Origin: CAWAND01 sp963783335
GTDB lineage: Bacteria > Chloroflexota > Anaerolineae > Anaerolineales > E44-bin32
NCBI GenBank assembly: GCA_963783335.1
Contig: CAWAND010000006.1
Span: 186,001 to 250,000 of the forward strand
Direction of reading: 5' to 3'
DNA length: 64,000 nt
The notes under the pieces: model-generated
Databases searched by the model: none
Seen by the model: only the letters and a program-made list of their open reading frames with translations
Told to the model about the DNA's origin: nothing
Program-made: the position numbers and the translations under genes
Part shown: piece after piece, positions 42,438 to 51,595 of the stretch
Numbering within the stretch: position 1 is the first letter of the stretch
How the letters are laid out: the number at the start of each line of letters is the position of its first letter

Positions 42438-43475
42438 ATGAGTGAAAACAGCCTGAACATGCTTCCGCACTACCAAATGCTCAGGGGCGTCAGCCGGACC
42501 TTCGCGCTTTCGATCGAGCAGCTCCCGGCCGGCTTGCGCAATTCCATCACGGTTGCCTACCTGCTGTTTCGGGTGTCTGACGCCATCGAAGACCATCCCG
42601 ATTTGCCGCCCCAAATGAAGTCGAGCCTGCTCAGAACCTGGGTGGCCGTACTGGAGGGCAAGGAAAACGTAGCCCATCTCACCTCAGCCTTGTCCGACCT
42701 GGACCCAAGCGACCCCGAGGTGCTGGTAGCGCAGCGGGCCGGCGACGTGATGGATGCCCTCCACGGCCTGCCCCCGGTGGTGCAAGAAGCCATCTTGCTT
42801 CGACTGACGCGCAGCTCCCTCGGTATGGCTCGCTGGCAGGACCATGGACCGTTTGTGGAAAACGAGGAAGCTCTGGACGACTACATGCACCAGGTCGCTG
42901 GACGCGTCGGGTACCTGCTGACGGACGTCTTCGCCTGGTATTCACCGATCGTCCGCGAGCGCAAGTCGATGCTGATGCCGCTCTCGCGTGAATGCGGCTT
43001 GGCTCTGCAGACGGTGAATATCATCCGCGGCATGCGCAAGGATTATGAGCGGGGCTGGGTCTTCGTGCCGCAGAGCTACTACGAAAAAGTTGGGTTGACA
43101 CGCGATTCAATGTTCGAACGGGACAACTTCGAGAAATCGCTGCAGGTGGTGGAAATGCTGGCTCAGAAGGCGGAGCGCCACTTGTGGGGCGGGATGGAGT
43201 ACGTCATCCACCTGCCCAGGCGTCTCCACAGTGTGCGTCTGGCGTGCATGTGGCCCGTGTACTTCGCCGTGGGGACGTTGGCCGTCAGCCGCAACAACGC
43301 CAGTGTGCTCTCCAGCGAAGCCAAACTCGGCCGGGACCAGGTGATGCAGATCATGACCAGCACACGCCTGCTCGGCTGGTCCAACCACTGGCTTCGCTTC
43401 TACTATTGGCTGCTCAACCGTCCCGGGCAAACCCCGGAGAGGCCGCAGTTCGAGCTGATTCCGACCACACACTAA
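42438..43475 (+). CDS. Squalene/phytoene synthase family protein
   Basis: Head-to-head prenyl transferase of 345 residues that would join two C15 or C20 diphosphates. The first Asp motif is intact in LLFRVSDAIEDHP. The region of the second motif reads NIIRGMRKDYERGWVFVPQSYYEKVGL; Gly replaces the first Asp of the usual NIIRDxxED, though the last Asp is kept. YMHQVAGRVG is the usual substrate-loop segment. It has a C-terminal hydrophobic part (ACMWPVYFAVGTLAV). Squalene synthase for hopanoids seems more likely than phytoene synthase, given the NIIR form, but no hpn or crt genes are near. Confidence 0.82.
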   Translation: MSENSLNMLPHYQMLRGVSRTFALSIEQLPAGLRNSITVAYLLFRVSDAIEDHPDLPPQMKSSLLRTWVAVLEGKENVAHLTSALSDLDPSDPEVLVAQRAGDVMDALHGLPPVVQEAILLRLTRSSLGMARWQDHGPFVENEEALDDYMHQVAGRVGYLLTDVFAWYSPIVRERKSMLMPLSRECGLALQTVNIIRGMRKDYERGWVFVPQSYYEKVGLTRDSMFERDNFEKSLQVVEMLAQKAERHLWGGMEYVIHLPRRLHSVRLACMWPVYFAVGTLAVSRNNASVLSSEAKLGRDQVMQIMTSTRLLGWSNHWLRFYYWLLNRPGQTPERPQFELIPTTH

Positions 43476-43496
43476 CCTCGCACTGTTGCGCCAGCA

Positions 43497-44444
43497 CTAG
43501 ACTGCTCGAAACAGATCCCCGTCCAAGTATTTCAGCCCCGAGTCCACCGCCACGGTATCGACGACCTGTTCTGGGGCCATTTCGGCCGCCAGGCGGCATG
43601 CGGCGGCCACGTTGAGACCGGTGGAGAAGCCAGCGAAGATGCCTTCTTTTCGAGCCAGCGTACGTGCCATGGCGGCGGCCTCGGCCTCGCTCACGGTCAT
43701 CACTTGATCCACAAGATCGGGATCAAAGTGCGGTGGCACAAAGCCCACACCGATGCCTTCAATTCGATGCGAACCGGGTGCCCCTCCGGAAAGCACGGCT
43801 GAACTGGCCGGTTCAACGGCCACCACGCGCACGCTCGACGAACCCCGCCGCAGCTTCCGGCCGACCCCCGTCAAGAACCCGGACGTCCCAACACCGGCAC
43901 AGAAGACATCCGGGTGACCTCCAAGCTCGTCAATGATCTCATCCGCGGCAGGCTCGTAACCCAGCACAGCATCGGGATTGTTGAATTGGTCGGTGTAGTA
44001 GGCGTCATCGCTTCGGACGATTCGATCGACCTCACGACGCATGTCTTCCATCAACTCGGCGCTAACGCCGCCATCATGACTGGGGACCACGGTGAGTTCG
44101 GCGCCCAAAGCCTCCATCGTGGATAGTTTGGCCGCCGAGAACGGATCCGAGGAGACAACTTTGATCGGATAGCCCTTGACGGCACATACGAGCGCCAAGG
44201 AAGATCCGGTGCTGCCTCCTGTCCTTTCGACCACCACCCTCCCCGGGATGAGCTCGCCTCGATCTTCGGCAGCCTCGATCAAGCTGAGTGCCATACGATC
44301 CTTATAGGACGCGGTCGGGTTGAACATCTCGAGCTTGACCCACACCTGAGCCCCGCCCTCATGCGGCAGTCGGGTGAGCTGGACCAGGGGCGTCCCCCCG
44401 ATCGCCGTCAGGGCCGTCTTACCTCGGCGTACTTCCCCTACCAT
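43497..44444 (-). CDS. PLP-dependent cysteine synthase family enzyme
   Basis: Fold-type II PLP enzyme of 315 residues. The PLP lysine lies in NPTASYKDRMA, the substrate loop is ERTGGSTGSSLA and the cofactor phosphate site is CAGVGTSGFLTGVGRKLR. These match the O-acetylserine sulfhydrylase/cystathionine beta-synthase group, with GIGVGFVPPHFD corresponding to the GIGAGFVP motif. Exact substrate is uncertain because the loop residues differ from CysK. AAAGGAGGT precedes ATG 44444. A perfect TTGTGA palindrome lies 33 bases upstream of the start, close enough for direct control. Confidence 0.87.
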   Translation of the reverse strand: MVGEVRRGKTALTAIGGTPLVQLTRLPHEGGAQVWVKLEMFNPTASYKDRMALSLIEAAEDRGELIPGRVVVERTGGSTGSSLALVCAVKGYPIKVVSSDPFSAAKLSTMEALGAELTVVPSHDGGVSAELMEDMRREVDRIVRSDDAYYTDQFNNPDAVLGYEPAADEIIDELGGHPDVFCAGVGTSGFLTGVGRKLRRGSSSVRVVAVEPASSAVLSGGAPGSHRIEGIGVGFVPPHFDPDLVDQVMTVSEAEAAAMARTLARKEGIFAGFSTGLNVAAACRLAAEMAPEQVVDTVAVDSGLKYLDGDLFRAV

Positions 44445-44476
44445 GGCCACCTCCTTTCCAAGGACTGATTAGCCGT

Positions 44477-44494
44477 TTGTGATAATCTTCACAA
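44477..44494. promoter_or_regulatory. TTGTGA-N6-TCACAA palindrome, copy 6
   Basis: Perfect copy, TTGTGA-TAATCT-TCACAA, 33 bases upstream of the PLP enzyme start. Confidence 0.72.
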
Positions 44495-44546
44495 TCCATT
44501 GGAGCGGAGAGAGCCCGCCATGCCTCCCGGCCCTCAAATACCCGAC

Positions 44547-45407
44547 CTATGACTGCCCCAAGAAATCTCGCGCCACGACCTGAGAGAGGTTGGTCGGCGC
44601 ACGGTCGAGCAGCCAGGCAAGCGCATTCGGGTTTCCCACCAACCCGTAGGCGGCGTAATACCGAAACATGGCTGTCAGCGTTTGACGTTGATAGGCGTCT
44701 ATGGTCTGTATCTCCGGGCGCGCCAGCCATTCTGCAAGCGGCAGTTCTTGCGCCTCGACTTCCCTCCCAAGCGCCTGCCCCAAAGTGGCGGCTACCTGAT
44801 CTTGGGTGAGAGCATCGGGGCCGCAGAGCTCATAGGTCGCTCCGACATGCCCATCCTGGCTGAGCACCAAGGCCGCAGCCTGGGCGACATCCTCCAGATC
44901 CACCAGACTAAGGCGTGTACCGACCGGGTACGGCACGCGGTAAACCCCTTGCCCAACCACCTCATCCCAGTAGCCCTTTAGATTCTGCATGTAAGAAGTC
45001 GGCTGCAGAATGGTGGCCTCCAGGCCGGACTCAAAGAGCCTCTCTTCGACGCGCAGCTTCTGCCAATGGTGGGGCATGGCCTCAACTTGCGGATGCAGAA
45101 CGGAGTGGTAGACAAACCGTTTCACGCCTGCTCGGACGGCGGCATCGATCAACCCCGTGAGCATGCCAAATTCATCTGGCGCCATGTTGGGACAGATAGC
45201 ATAGACGGCATTCACCGAACTTAGTGCCCGCTCAAGGTCGGCTTGATTTTCAAGCTTGCCTACCAGGACTTGGTTAGCGCCAGCCGACTGCGCCCGGTCG
45301 CTCGACGCAGATCGGTGCACCATGGCGCGCACCGAGACGCCGACGCCGTGAAGCGCCCGAGTTACTGCCAGACCGGTCTTGCCTGCGCCACCTGTCACCA
45401 AGATCAC
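44547..45407 (-). CDS. NmrA-like NAD(P)-binding protein
   Basis: Atypical SDR of 286 residues with the N-terminal dinucleotide motif VTGGAGKTGLAV, then VKRFVYHSVLHPQVEAMPHHWQKLRVEERLFESGLEATILQPTSYMQN, as in the NmrA/HSCARG and quinone reductase (QOR2) families. It lacks the Tyr-x-x-x-Lys catalytic pair of classical SDRs. It may sense NADPH or reduce quinones. The start is GTG 45407 with GGGAGGT upstream. Confidence 0.85.
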   Translation of the reverse strand: MILVTGGAGKTGLAVTRALHGVGVSVRAMVHRSASSDRAQSAGANQVLVGKLENQADLERALSSVNAVYAICPNMAPDEFGMLTGLIDAAVRAGVKRFVYHSVLHPQVEAMPHHWQKLRVEERLFESGLEATILQPTSYMQNLKGYWDEVVGQGVYRVPYPVGTRLSLVDLEDVAQAAALVLSQDGHVGATYELCGPDALTQDQVAATLGQALGREVEAQELPLAEWLARPEIQTIDAYQRQTLTAMFRYYAAYGLVGNPNALAWLLDRAPTNLSQVVARDFLGQS

Positions 45408-45646
45408 GCCAACCTCCCTGCATTTCCGCCCCTTGGTATTCTACTGGCGCCGCGGCCGCGTTTCAACTCCGGCAAGAATGACAGCCCCTTCCCCAGGGTT
45501 TGGGCCCCAGGTACTCGCCGTTCTCCCGTGGGACGCATACCAGTAGATAGACACACGCCATCCGGTGGCGCTATTTTTGGGGCGCGTCTAGCCGACCCAG
45601 ATCCATCCGATCATGATTCGAGCCCTTGCTCGGATTGGATGCTGCT

Positions 45647-46411
45647 TCAATCGTTGGGGGACGGGGCCTCTTCGAGCCAGGCTGATTCCCAGCCAGCGAC
45701 CCAGCTGGGGTCGAGCCGGATGAGGCGATTCTTTTTGAGATTCTGTTTCATCACCCATCGCACGTGGGGCATCGGATCAGGAAGCCAAGCTTCCATGGCG
45801 GCTTTCCCCGCCTGAGGCTGGACGCAGACAGCTACGCTCCAGGCATAGGCCAACCCCTTTCGAAGCACCTTGCCTGATTCATCCAGCCTGCCCGTTTGTC
45901 CCCTCAGCCAGCGGGTGGCATCATCCAAGTGCTGGAACACAGGTTCGAGGCTACCCATCGCCCTTAGTACGCGGGGCTCGCACAATCCAGCGAGAGCTGC
46001 CCGACGCTCCAAGGGATCACGTGCCCAATCCTCGACAGCAGCCAGCAGGGCATCGACGTCGGCATCCCCCAGGCGCTGAAGAGCCATGGCCACCGCCTCG
46101 CGTATTCGCCAGCGGGGATCATGCGCTCGCTGCCGAAGAATTGCGAGCTGGTTGGATTCGCCCTCGGAGATCAACCGCCCCAAGCCGTAGACGCCACAAA
46201 AGGCGAGGAAGCCCATCGGCGAGTTCTCCGGGGCTTCCTCTGCTTCAAGCGCGGCGTACTTGAGAATCAAGCTGCGGGGTGCGATGTCAACGAAGGCGGC
46301 AGCCAATTCAAGGTTGCCGCGCGGCCCGGGCAATCCCGACTCGGCCATGAGGCAGGCGTCCCAATCCTCGATCGAGGCCAGATGTTCTGCGTATGCCTGT
46401 CGTTTGCCCAT
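45647..46411 (-). CDS. HEAT-repeat protein
   Basis: All-helical protein of 254 residues with tandem HEAT-like units (AILRQRAHDPRWRIREAVAMALQRLGDADVDALLAAVEDWARDPLERRAALAGLCEPRVL ... AMEAWLPDPMPHVRWVMKQNLKKNRLIRLDP). Resembles DNA alkylation repeat/HEAT scaffold proteins; no catalytic residues are evident. Stand-alone gene. Confidence 0.75.
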   Translation of the reverse strand: MGKRQAYAEHLASIEDWDACLMAESGLPGPRGNLELAAAFVDIAPRSLILKYAALEAEEAPENSPMGFLAFCGVYGLGRLISEGESNQLAILRQRAHDPRWRIREAVAMALQRLGDADVDALLAAVEDWARDPLERRAALAGLCEPRVLRAMGSLEPVFQHLDDATRWLRGQTGRLDESGKVLRKGLAYAWSVAVCVQPQAGKAAMEAWLPDPMPHVRWVMKQNLKKNRLIRLDPSWVAGWESAWLEEAPSPND

Positions 46412-46467
46412 ATTTCAACCGGGATGGCCCCTTTGGAAGACCGGCGGCGGGCCCTGCCCGCAGAGTG

Positions 46468-47034
46468 TCAGGAGACTGGCGCCTTCAACAGCTCGCCATA
46501 ATGGGCCCTGAACTTGGCCACCTTGGGCGCGATGATCGCCCGACAGTATCCCTGATTGGGATTCTTGGCAAAGTAATCCTGATGGTAGGCTTCCGCCGGA
46601 AAGAATGCTTCCAGCGGTTCGACCTGCGTCACCACGTGGCGGTCCCACAGCCCTTGGCCCTCAATCTCGTCGATCACCTTACGGGCAGAGTCTGCCTGCC
46701 CTTCATCGTGGGTGAGGACAATCGATCGGTACTGCGGACCGACGTCGTTTCCCTGACGATTTGGTGTTGTGGGATCGTGGAGCGTGAAGAAGATGCGCAG
46801 GATGTCCTCATAGCTGATGATGCTCGGATCGAAGGCTACCTGGACCACTTCAGCGTGGCCGGTGCGACCCGTGCACACCTGCTTGTATGAGGGGCGGTCC
46901 ACATGGCCTCCGGCGTATCCAACCGTCACCTCCTCCACGCCGTTCAGTTCTTGGAAAGCCGGCTGGAGGCACCAGAAACAGCCTCCACCCAATGTCGCCA
47001 GCTCACGCGAGGTTTGCATTGTGTTGTCACTCAT
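46468..47034 (-). CDS. msrA: Peptide methionine sulfoxide reductase MsrA
   Basis: Repairs methionine S-sulfoxide in oxidised proteins. The 188-residue protein has the catalytic motif GGGCFWCLQPAFQELNGV (Cys in GCFWC), GYAGGHVDRPSYKQVCTGRTGHAEVVQV, and DPTTPNRQGNDVGPQYRS. The resolving Cys appears near the C-terminus in NQGYCRAII. It lies after a short gap from the F420-type reductase gene; both are minus strand but need not be co-transcribed. Confidence 0.97.
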   Translation of the reverse strand: MSDNTMQTSRELATLGGGCFWCLQPAFQELNGVEEVTVGYAGGHVDRPSYKQVCTGRTGHAEVVQVAFDPSIISYEDILRIFFTLHDPTTPNRQGNDVGPQYRSIVLTHDEGQADSARKVIDEIEGQGLWDRHVVTQVEPLEAFFPAEAYHQDYFAKNPNQGYCRAIIAPKVAKFRAHYGELLKAPVS

Positions 47035-47094
47035 ACCAAAACTCCTGTTTGAAGCGTTCGATGAATAGAGATCAAAGCAGACTCGGAGACAGGC

Positions 47095-47568
47095 TCATGG
47101 CTCGCGTGGCATGAGGCGGAACACAGGAATGCTACGGGCACCGGCGCGTTCGGCATAAATCCCATAGCCCTGGTAGAGCTCCGTCGCCCTGGACCAGGCG
47201 CGCCGTCGGTCCGCGCCTTCAAGCTCCTCCACGCTGAAGTCTCCCGGGGTGCCTCGCCAAAGGACGTGAGTCACCCGTACCGACCTCAGAAGCGCACACC
47301 AATGCGGGTGCTGCTTGCTCCCGAAATTGGATGCGACCAGGATCAAGTCGCCCCCATCCGGGACCACCACCAGCGGGACACTGTGCAAATTCCCGCGGGC
47401 AGAGTCTTCAACACTCACCAAGGCGACTGGGAGCCCCGTCACCAAATACGTCAGGCTCCATCGGCCGGAGGTCAACCTCAAGATGCCGCGATCGATGGGT
47501 GGAAGCCGCCTGCGAAGCACACCGCTCGCCCAACCCCGGCCCACCAGCCGGCGGACTCCGCCTGCCAC
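47095..47568 (-). CDS. Deazaflavin (F420)-dependent nitroreductase-like protein
   Basis: Split beta-barrel protein of 157 residues resembling the DDN/DUF385 family: LTSGRWSLTYLVTGLPVALVSVEDSARGNLHSVPLVVVPDGGDLILVASNFGSKQHPHWCALL is the usual core (R-s-vPL-y-dgd-y-vvaS-gG-p-HPaW). Members use F420H2 or flavins to reduce quinones or nitro compounds. F420 genes are not in the window. Confidence 0.82.
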   Translation of the reverse strand: MAGGVRRLVGRGWASGVLRRRLPPIDRGILRLTSGRWSLTYLVTGLPVALVSVEDSARGNLHSVPLVVVPDGGDLILVASNFGSKQHPHWCALLRSVRVTHVLWRGTPGDFSVEELEGADRRRAWSRATELYQGYGIYAERAGARSIPVFRLMPREP

Positions 47569-47658
47569 CGCTTGATGATGGCCATCGGCCCATGAGATTG
47601 CCCGGTCAACTCAGCATCCGACCGGACACTCGCCATCGCCGATCATCTGCAGGACAAC

Positions 47659-48381
47659 TCACAGGTCTTGATACCAGTCGCCCGAGGCCTCGATCTCTTT
47701 GCGGGCTTTTTCTTCTTCCCAGAACCTGTCGGCCCTGGCACGCATGGTTCTGTGCATGGCAGCCAGGTGCTCGGACTCCCTGCGCCATCCCCGAAAATAG
47801 AACCAGCCTGGAACACCGAAGATCAGGCCCACTTCTCCAAGATAGATCAACCAGATTAACCATTCCTTACCTGTCGTGGTATCCGGGACAAAGTATAGGC
47901 TGGCCGCCGGAGGCGTGGGGAAGCTCAATTGGTACAGTCCAGGCTTATCGATCGTGAAACGGAGCACCGGACGCCCTTCTGCGAAAGGCGTATCGTAGGG
48001 CATCAACCCTCGGCTGACGTTGGCCACCGGGTACCGTTCACCCGTGTTGGGGTCGGCCACATGGAACCACGAGGTGTTGGACGTTGATTCTTCCATCTGC
48101 ATGCTGATTGTGAGCAATTCATAATTCGACGTGAACACCTCGAACGTCCCAGCATTCTTGAAATAGGCATTCACCGGCGTGCTCTCCAGATCGAGCCGCT
48201 GGATGGTTTCTGGTCGTGGGACATCCACCAGACCCAGACGAGAAGGGACATACAGAAGCCCATATCCGACAAGCTTCACCGTGGTTGACAATGAACAAGC
48301 CAATCCGATAAGGACGACGAACAAGATCACACCACCGATGATCGCCAAGAATCCCGGCGGCTTGTAGCCTTGATTTGCCAT
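47659..48381 (-). CDS. Membrane protein of unknown function with two helices
   Basis: Protein of 240 residues: an N-terminal helix (FLAIIGGVILFVVLIGLACSLS), an extracytoplasmic beta-rich domain of about 130 residues (STPVNAYFKNAGTFEVFTSNYELLT ... PVLRFTIDKPGLYQLSFPTP), a second helix (WLIWLIYLGEVGLIFGVPGWFYF) and a charged cytoplasmic tail (EEEKARKEIEASGD). No family recognised. GGGGAGGT precedes the ATG. Confidence 0.7.
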   Translation of the reverse strand: MANQGYKPPGFLAIIGGVILFVVLIGLACSLSTTVKLVGYGLLYVPSRLGLVDVPRPETIQRLDLESTPVNAYFKNAGTFEVFTSNYELLTISMQMEESTSNTSWFHVADPNTGERYPVANVSRGLMPYDTPFAEGRPVLRFTIDKPGLYQLSFPTPPAASLYFVPDTTTGKEWLIWLIYLGEVGLIFGVPGWFYFRGWRRESEHLAAMHRTMRARADRFWEEEKARKEIEASGDWYQDL

Positions 48382-48628
48382 CCAACAACCTCCCCTTGAT
48401 CTCGCGAGGGAACCGTCGAGCGGCGCGCCCCCAGGGGCCCACCGCCAGCGACATCACTCAATTATGCACTGGAATTCGCCTTCGGAGGCCGCCGGTGCTG
48501 AAACGAACAACGTCACCCGCATCGCTCCCCCCTCAGATAGTACTCGCTGCGGTGCCTGGCCGGTTCATGTGGAAAACCTCCAGCCTGACGATCCGCTCAT
48601 GCCAGACATCACAACGACAAGGTTCGAC

Positions 48629-48646
48629 TTGTGAAATCGATCACAA
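48629..48646. promoter_or_regulatory. TTGTGA-N6-TCACAA palindrome, copy 7
   Basis: Perfect copy, TTGTGA-AATCGA-TCACAA, in the 346-base gap 48382-48727 between two minus-strand genes. I see nothing else in this gap. Confidence 0.7.
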
Positions 48647-48727
48647 ATAGTCGGGGGGTGCCCTTGCCAGACGGCAAAACGCAATCGCGTCGAGGGCAGC
48701 CGAGCTCGGCAGACAAGCAGTTTCTGG

Positions 48728-49201
48728 TCAGTTCAACTGCTTGGTCATATTGAGGTCGGTGATCGTATACTCCAGCTTTTCATACAGCGACAAGGCGGCC
48801 TGGTTGTGCCCAAAGACATGCAGCCCAAGGCTGGTGAGCCCGAGGGATCTCGCCCATCGTTCAGCTTCCAGCATGGCCGTTCTTCCTAAACCCCTGCGGC
48901 GCAGATCGGGGCGGATCCATATGTCATAGATGAACCCCTTCCTCGCCCCGCCATCTTCGATGATCCCCAGCCAAAGAACCCCCACCGCCTCTTCCTCGTC
49001 CGGCACAGAAAGGTCGAAGAGGGCGTGCCCGGGTGTGGACACCCCATCGACCAGCAGCCTCGTGATTTCGTGGCGCGATCTCGTCAAGGCGCCGTCTTCT
49101 GGCCAATTGCCGGAACCCACCTTGTCTTCGGCGTATTCCACAATCAGCCGTTCCAGATAGACCTCGTAGCTTGCCTGGGACATGGGCCTTAGATCCATCA
49201 T
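48728..49201 (-). CDS. GNAT-family N-acetyltransferase
   Basis: Protein of 157 residues with the acetyl-CoA binding motif IYDIWIRPDLRRRGLGRTAMLEAERWARSLGLTSLGLHVFGHNQAALSLYEKLEY, covering motifs A and B of the GNAT fold. Substrate unknown. Another GNAT gene lies at 49981-50757. Confidence 0.88.
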   Translation of the reverse strand: MMDLRPMSQASYEVYLERLIVEYAEDKVGSGNWPEDGALTRSRHEITRLLVDGVSTPGHALFDLSVPDEEEAVGVLWLGIIEDGGARKGFIYDIWIRPDLRRRGLGRTAMLEAERWARSLGLTSLGLHVFGHNQAALSLYEKLEYTITDLNMTKQLN

Positions 49202-49270
49202 GACTCCGGTGAAAGCGCTCCGATTGGCGACGTATCAGGGGAAATCGCAGATGTGCCGAACGCCGGCCGG

Positions 49271-49756
49271 CTAGTGGCCTTTGCCGTTCAACCAGGCCAC
49301 CGCCCGAGCGTGGTATGGGTTCCACGCCCGCCAGACGCTCTTCGCCCAGGCCTCCACCCGATCGGCGTATTCCTCAGGGCGGTGGCCCCACACATGCATC
49401 AGGGTGAGCTGGCCGTCGATGGACGGGGGTTCGAGCCAGGGCAGGCCATCATCCGAGGACAGCCGCGCCAGCACGGCCGAGGGCAACAGGTCCCACCCCG
49501 GCTGGCCGCCGCGCTCAACCAGCCAGCACAGACTGGTCAGGTGGATGGCAACAGATCGATTTGAACGGCCCTTCGGATGCTGGAGGACGTAAGCGTTGTG
49601 CACCAGATGATGCATCCGGCGATCAGGCTCGCCGAAGAAGTCGAGGCTTAACAACTCTTTGAACAGGAGCGCGCATCCGGCGGTGCCGCCGACCACCTGT
49701 GCACCGCATTGGCTGCATGGCTGGAGGCGCTGAGTCTTGGTTTCCAGACTGGGCAT
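49271..49756 (-). CDS. DUF5946 family protein
   Basis: Protein of 161 residues beginning MPSLETKTQRLQPCSQCGAQVVGG, with CxxC and then LSLDFFGEPDRRMHHLVHNAYVLQHPKGRSNRSVAIHLTSLCWLVERG, a pattern of DUF5946. The His-rich helix (MHHLVHNAYVLQHP) may bind metal. The open frame extends to 49915, but the extra residues look non-coding. Function unknown. Confidence 0.78.
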   Translation of the reverse strand: MPSLETKTQRLQPCSQCGAQVVGGTAGCALLFKELLSLDFFGEPDRRMHHLVHNAYVLQHPKGRSNRSVAIHLTSLCWLVERGGQPGWDLLPSAVLARLSSDDGLPWLEPPSIDGQLTLMHVWGHRPEEYADRVEAWAKSVWRAWNPYHARAVAWLNGKGH

Positions 49757-49980
49757 GGCGTTGTTCCGGCGCCCGTCCCCGCGCCACACGGCGCACAGGA
49801 CGGAAGTCCTAGGTGAGCCCTGTTCGGATTGTCGGTCGAAAGTCCGGGGAATGCAAGGCGGCGCCAAATCACAGTTCGCTGCCTCGACGGTCAGGGACCA
49901 GCGGCACAAAGACAAATGTCAGCCGCCGCCCGGCCATTGCTTCCCCGCGGACACGCCAAGGGGTTCGCCTGGCAGGATGC

Positions 49981-50757
49981 TCATGACGCCTCGGGGGCAT
50001 AGGTGAACGTGGTGGTTGTGGTGAGCTCTTCGAACCCGTGGCGGACCAAAATGCGGTGACTGGCCGGCTCAGCCTCGACCGTGACATACCTCCGCCCACG
50101 CGCTTGGGCGGCCCGAACCCTCTGCGCCAATATGGCCGTATACAGCCCCCTTCCCCGAAACGCCGGAACTGTGGATCCCCCCCATAAGCTGGCAAACTCA
50201 CTCCGTTCTTGGAAATGAGTCCAACCCACGCTGACGGCCGTCCCGTCGACATAAGCCAGGCAGATTTCGAGGAATCCCGGCTGCCGAAGTTCCCGGCTGA
50301 ACCGCTCGGGGATCCAGCTGAAATCACCGCCCCAAACCCGCTCGTGGATGGCGACCACCTGGCTCAGCTCGGCGGGATCAACGAGGCGCCGGATGTCGGC
50401 GGACGGCGGCGTGGTGAGTGAGGCCGGCAGCTCGTCCAAATCCAGGCAAAGGACCGGCGCCGGCGTATCAGGAACGAAACCGTGGCTCTTCAGTCGATCT
50501 CCCAAACCGGTCGGCCGATCATGTTGGTATGTCTTCCACTCGAACGGTCCTTCGAAGGCTTCAAACTCTTCAATCTGAGCTTGGATGGTACCGTCGGCAG
50601 TCTCAGGTTCCAGATGACTGTAGAGGACGAAATTCACTCCCGGCCCGACTCGAGAGAAGCGAACCAGGTCCGGGAAGCTTTCTCTCGCCATTCCGGGAAA
50701 GTCAACTTGGATGCGCTCTTGAAGGTCGAACTGGCGCAGAACATCGGAGGGTTTCAT
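49981..50757 (-). CDS. GNAT-family N-acetyltransferase, two-domain
   Basis: Protein of 258 residues. The C-terminal half is a GNAT domain (VAIHERVWGGDF ... GGSTVPAFRGRGLYTAILAQRVRAAQARGRRYVTVEAEPASHRILVRHGFEEL, with RGRGLY for acetyl-CoA). The N-terminal half is a degenerate GNAT-like domain (FVLYSHLEPETADGTIQAQIEEFEAFEGPFEWKTYQHDRPTGLGDRLKSHGF). Substrate unknown. Confidence 0.85.
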   Translation of the reverse strand: MKPSDVLRQFDLQERIQVDFPGMARESFPDLVRFSRVGPGVNFVLYSHLEPETADGTIQAQIEEFEAFEGPFEWKTYQHDRPTGLGDRLKSHGFVPDTPAPVLCLDLDELPASLTTPPSADIRRLVDPAELSQVVAIHERVWGGDFSWIPERFSRELRQPGFLEICLAYVDGTAVSVGWTHFQERSEFASLWGGSTVPAFRGRGLYTAILAQRVRAAQARGRRYVTVEAEPASHRILVRHGFEELTTTTTFTYAPEAS

Positions 50758-50811
50758 AGATGGGGTCCGGGACCCTGACTAAGGTGAAAGAGCTGGGGAG
50801 CTCGACCCCAC

Positions 50812-51510
50812 TTAATCTTGAGCCGAGCCATAGATCACCCCCATATCCGGTTTCTCGGTTGTGAAATAGTGGACCCACACATAGGCGTGGTTGAAGACCG
50901 CCAGCAGCAAGGCCGCACTCGACCCCCAGATCAATCCGGGAAGGTAGAGGACCATCAGGCCGGCGACGTACATGGCGTTGTTGACAAATCGGAAGGCCCC
51001 GCGCCTTTCCAGGGGTGCTCCCCGGTAGACGGCTTCGAAATGGTCTGCGCCCAAGGCCCGCCTCAACCCAAAGTAACGACCGACGGAATACAACACATAC
51101 AGGCTGGGCACAGCCACCACCACAATGAGCACACCGACAAGGCTCGGGCTGACGCTCAGACTGCCGCGGTTGGCCAGGGCCAGCAGGATAATCATCACCA
51201 GCCGCAGGGCGAACAGGATCATGAACACCACACCGTACAACGGAAACGCTTTGTCACCCAGCAGCCGCGTTGGCCCATTGGACACAAGCTGCCAGCGCCA
51301 GACAATCATCACGTAGGCTTGGTGCACCACCGGAACGGCAGCCGTCAGCCAGTACCAGATTGCCGTGTCCCAGCCCCACAGTGAGCCGCTCGATATCACG
51401 TCCAAGCCGGCCGCCCATGCCAGGACAATGCCTGAGATGGCTGCCGCCAACAGATGGAATCCCTGCTTCTCTAGAAAGCCGATTTCAGAGGACTGCCTTG
51501 ACTGCGACAC
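50812..51510 (-). CDS. Integral membrane protein, PEMT/ICMT methyltransferase-like
   Basis: Protein of 232 residues with six or seven membrane helices. The C-terminal part (YRGAPLERRGAFRFVNNAMYVAGLMVLYLPGLIWGSSAALLLAVFNHAYVWVHYFTTEKPDMGVIYG) matches the phospholipid methyltransferase pattern, with RFVNNAMYV in the SAM site and the H ... E-K-PDM-YG ending. Might methylate lipids or prenylated groups. The start is GTG 51510 with AAAGGTGA upstream. Confidence 0.72.
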   Translation of the reverse strand: MSQSRQSSEIGFLEKQGFHLLAAAISGIVLAWAAGLDVISSGSLWGWDTAIWYWLTAAVPVVHQAYVMIVWRWQLVSNGPTRLLGDKAFPLYGVVFMILFALRLVMIILLALANRGSLSVSPSLVGVLIVVVAVPSLYVLYSVGRYFGLRRALGADHFEAVYRGAPLERRGAFRFVNNAMYVAGLMVLYLPGLIWGSSAALLLAVFNHAYVWVHYFTTEKPDMGVIYGSAQD

Positions 51511-51595
51511 GGTATCACCTTTTTCATGGGCCAGGCTGGAGCGGGGACCGCCTTCTCACACCCGATACGGGCGGCGTCAAAGGACCAATTTGAAG

